This document shows, one piece after another, positions 62,101 to 64,000 of a stretch of 64,000 nucleotides of DNA (its first letter is position 1; each line of letters begins with the position of its first letter). The DNA comes from Anisakis pegreffii (taxonomy: Eukaryota > Nematoda > Chromadorea > Rhabditida > Anisakidae). The translations under genes and the position numbers were made by a program. The notes under the pieces were generated by a model. It saw only the letters and a program-made list of their open reading frames with translations. It was not told the origin of the DNA and ran no database searches. The stretch is from contig JAPYMA010003011.1 of the NCBI GenBank assembly GCA_035041965.1, positions 62,001 to 126,000 of the forward strand. Reading direction: 5' to 3'.

Positions 62101-63305
62101 TTCTAATAAAAACCGAGAGCAACAAAGTTCAACGAAATTTTGAGTCGTTTTCTCCCACAAGGTTTGTTCTGTTTCAATATTCCATCTGTTAATTCAACTG
62201 CATGTTCTAAAGACTGCAAGTCTTTTTACTTTGCTATTTGGAAACGTTTTCATCCGATCGAAAGGTACATAAATTCTCATTGAGTTCACTCATAGTGAGA
62301 ATTCATTGCCTAAGTGAGCAAAGTTGTTCATTCAAAAGGATCTTAAGCTTGAATATCAAGTACATTTGCATGATTTTTGATCAAAATTATCAAATATGTA
62401 AGTGCTCGATGGTTCGATAAAAATCCATTGCGGATATCTTTTCTACCTTTTTAGATAAACTTCGAACTTTTAATTATTTCAAAATTCAAATGATATATTT
62501 CGTGCGGTGTATTTATTCCGTACAAAATCGAAATTTCCCGAACGGCAGAATTCAGCTGACGTTAATACTGAGAGAAAATGGACTTGAAGATTTGCAAATA
62601 AGTGTTTGAGAATCAAGAATATCATATTCACATGCGAGTGAACCATTTTTAGCTTACACTCGAGATGACAAGATGCCTTAGCATAGAATATGCAGTATGC
62701 CCTTGCGGCATGATCATTAGCATCATTATATGAAATGTTAATTTGAATTTAAATACTTAGGTCCTTGGATTTGTTCAACAATTTGTTGGATTAGCTCCTT
62801 TCTGATTAATAATGAACATATTGGTTACAAAAAGTGTGTGTAAACACGTCCCGCATCGATATTTCAATAATTGTTCGATCCCGGAATTGAAAAATCGTCG
62901 GGATTTTGCGAAATCTCACACAATGGCTTCTTTCTTTCATTGCCCTTCATTTATGCTGACGAATTCAGAGAAAGCAATATTTTGATTCGAACTCACAATC
63001 AGCAGCGGAGTCATTTATACTGTAAATTCATGTATTTTTTATGTTTATTATTAGACTCCATAATAGATAAACACTAAAGTTGAGTTGGATTCCACCAAGC
63101 CTGTAAGCTGTGGAATACGGAGTACATTCATAATGGAGCATCAAACAATTTTCCAAGCACCGAAGGAAATTTTTATTACGCATAAAACATCGCATTCGCA
63201 AACAGGATTCAGAAGACCATTTGTTAAGTTGAATGAGGTTGGAATTGAAATGATGACAAATGAATTCGATAAGCGGTCAGCGCATGCCTAATTCAGCATG
63301 CTATT
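59149..63305. other. Spacer between gene Y and gene X
   Basis: About 4.2 kb with no exon recognised. It would contain the gene Y promoter. Two repeat-like patches stand out: 60255-60560, GC-richer and containing CCTTGCCGTGGTGAGG, a phrase typical of interspersed elements; and 61724-61815, with GGGATGGCACGGGATCCCGG followed by repeated CCCGGGAT palindromes. The latter resembles the end of a hAT element without a matching opposite end. Confidence 0.5.
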
Positions 63306-63976
63306 TTAAAGGATTGATGCGGCAGAACGGTTGGCGACAACTGTTTCTCGGAGGACTTTCACCATTTTACGTGTTACACAGTTAATCATTTTAGAAGTGA
63401 GCGTATATAATGGTGGTGGAAGCTCTTTACGGAATGGTAGTTCTTTCCGTTTACATTGCTTCAAGATTTCTTGACACTTCTCGTCACCCAGTCTCTTGTT
63501 GCATCTGGTCATTTTATCCTCTGAAATAATGAATGAGCAAAGTTGGGTGCGCCTTAACTGAAGTGATACTTATGCAGTGTGAAGAAAAAGTCGACAAATT
63601 TCATTTCAACTAATGATTAATTAAATTCACTCTATGAATTTGAATTGAAATGAAATTGATCACTTTCATATGGGATGAACGGGTTCACAAAACTGGTGTT
63701 TTTTTCAGTATCAAGCCGATGCAACCTTGGAAAGCGGACATTGGACATTTCCGTTCCTATTTCGAAAACTACTGTTTAAATTCGTTGTCCTTTTGTGAGT
63801 TGACAAACTCATTAAATACAACAACTCACGTCCCGCAATGCATCGTGCCATTTGTGGTGTTAGTGGATCGTTACCGTTGCCAGAATTCTTCTTCACAGTA
63901 ACATTGAGGGCGGACGCACACTCATCTCTCCATCTGATGCAATTTCGGCGATTGCTGCAGCCATTCATGACTCCTC
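63306..63976 (-). CDS. Gene X, 3' end of a second cysteine-module gene (partial)
   Basis: Two exons are visible: 63976-63830 (phase 1-1, 147 nt; GGVMNGCSNRRNC, then W, DECASAL and PQMARCIAG) and the terminal exon 63520-63306 (DKMTRCNKRLGDEKC, a basic segment, KMINC, a tail ending in AASIL, stop TAA). Positions of introns, phases (terminal exon starting AG GAT) and motifs mirror exons M27 and M28 of gene Y. The first cysteine spacing in the penultimate exon is x5 instead of x8. The rest of the gene lies beyond the right edge. It is a tandem paralogue, not a fragment of gene Y, because it has its own stop. Confidence 0.83.
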
Positions 63977-64000
63977 CTAAAGAAGGACTGATCTAAGGGA

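Noticed and set aside
45448..63976. Considering genes Y and X as one transcript
   Set aside because: The terminal exon at 63520-63306 has an in-frame stop and is followed by 4 kb of spacer before a new signal-peptide exon.

Overview
The window is AT-rich, intron-rich eukaryotic DNA, most likely from an invertebrate animal and plausibly a nematode. The reasons are two fukutin-family genes, a multi-exon nicotinic acetylcholine receptor alpha subunit, short exons separated by introns of about 0.1-2 kb, and many dispersed repeats. The species is inference. Every well-supported protein gene lies on the minus strand. No single exon is long, so genes were built by matching protein motifs across splice sites and checking that exon phases agree.

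Layout. 1-0.5 kb: one exon-like segment on the plus strand. 1.66-5.17 kb: fukutin-like gene copy 1, with a tRNA-Glu(UUC) gene and an inverted degenerate tRNA-Glu copy inside one intron. 5.2-21.4 kb: a gene-poor tract with two arrays of a degenerate repeat of about 240 bp, a pair of dispersed repeats, a recent 0.63-kb direct duplication, a 144-bp hAT-type MITE with its empty site preserved in the sister duplicate, a long TA microsatellite and a perfect hairpin. 21.55-24.25 kb: fukutin-like copy 2, with a type II membrane anchor exon and a GC splice donor. 26.04-26.64 kb: a decayed LTR-retrotransposon integrase fragment. 29.61-38.57 kb: the acetylcholine receptor alpha-subunit gene. 38.6-45.4 kb: mostly unassigned.

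45.45-64.0 kb holds the main discovery. A 13.7-kb gene (59148 down to 45448) is predicted to encode a secreted protein of about 1577 residues, made almost entirely of one small cysteine module (C-x8-C-x6-C-x~22-C). There are 28 module exons after a signal-peptide exon. Every internal exon is symmetric (phase 1 at both ends). For about 9.2 kb the exons alternate strictly between two types: A, always 159 nt, and B, of variable length. This implies amplification of a two-exon unit. I do not recognise the module as a named domain. At the right edge, the last two exons of a second gene have the same terminal architecture and phases, so this is a tandem gene family running out of the window.

Together the genes give no operon-like pathway. 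The fukutin-like proteins would act in Golgi glycan phosphotransfer, the receptor at cell membranes, and the module proteins outside the cell.
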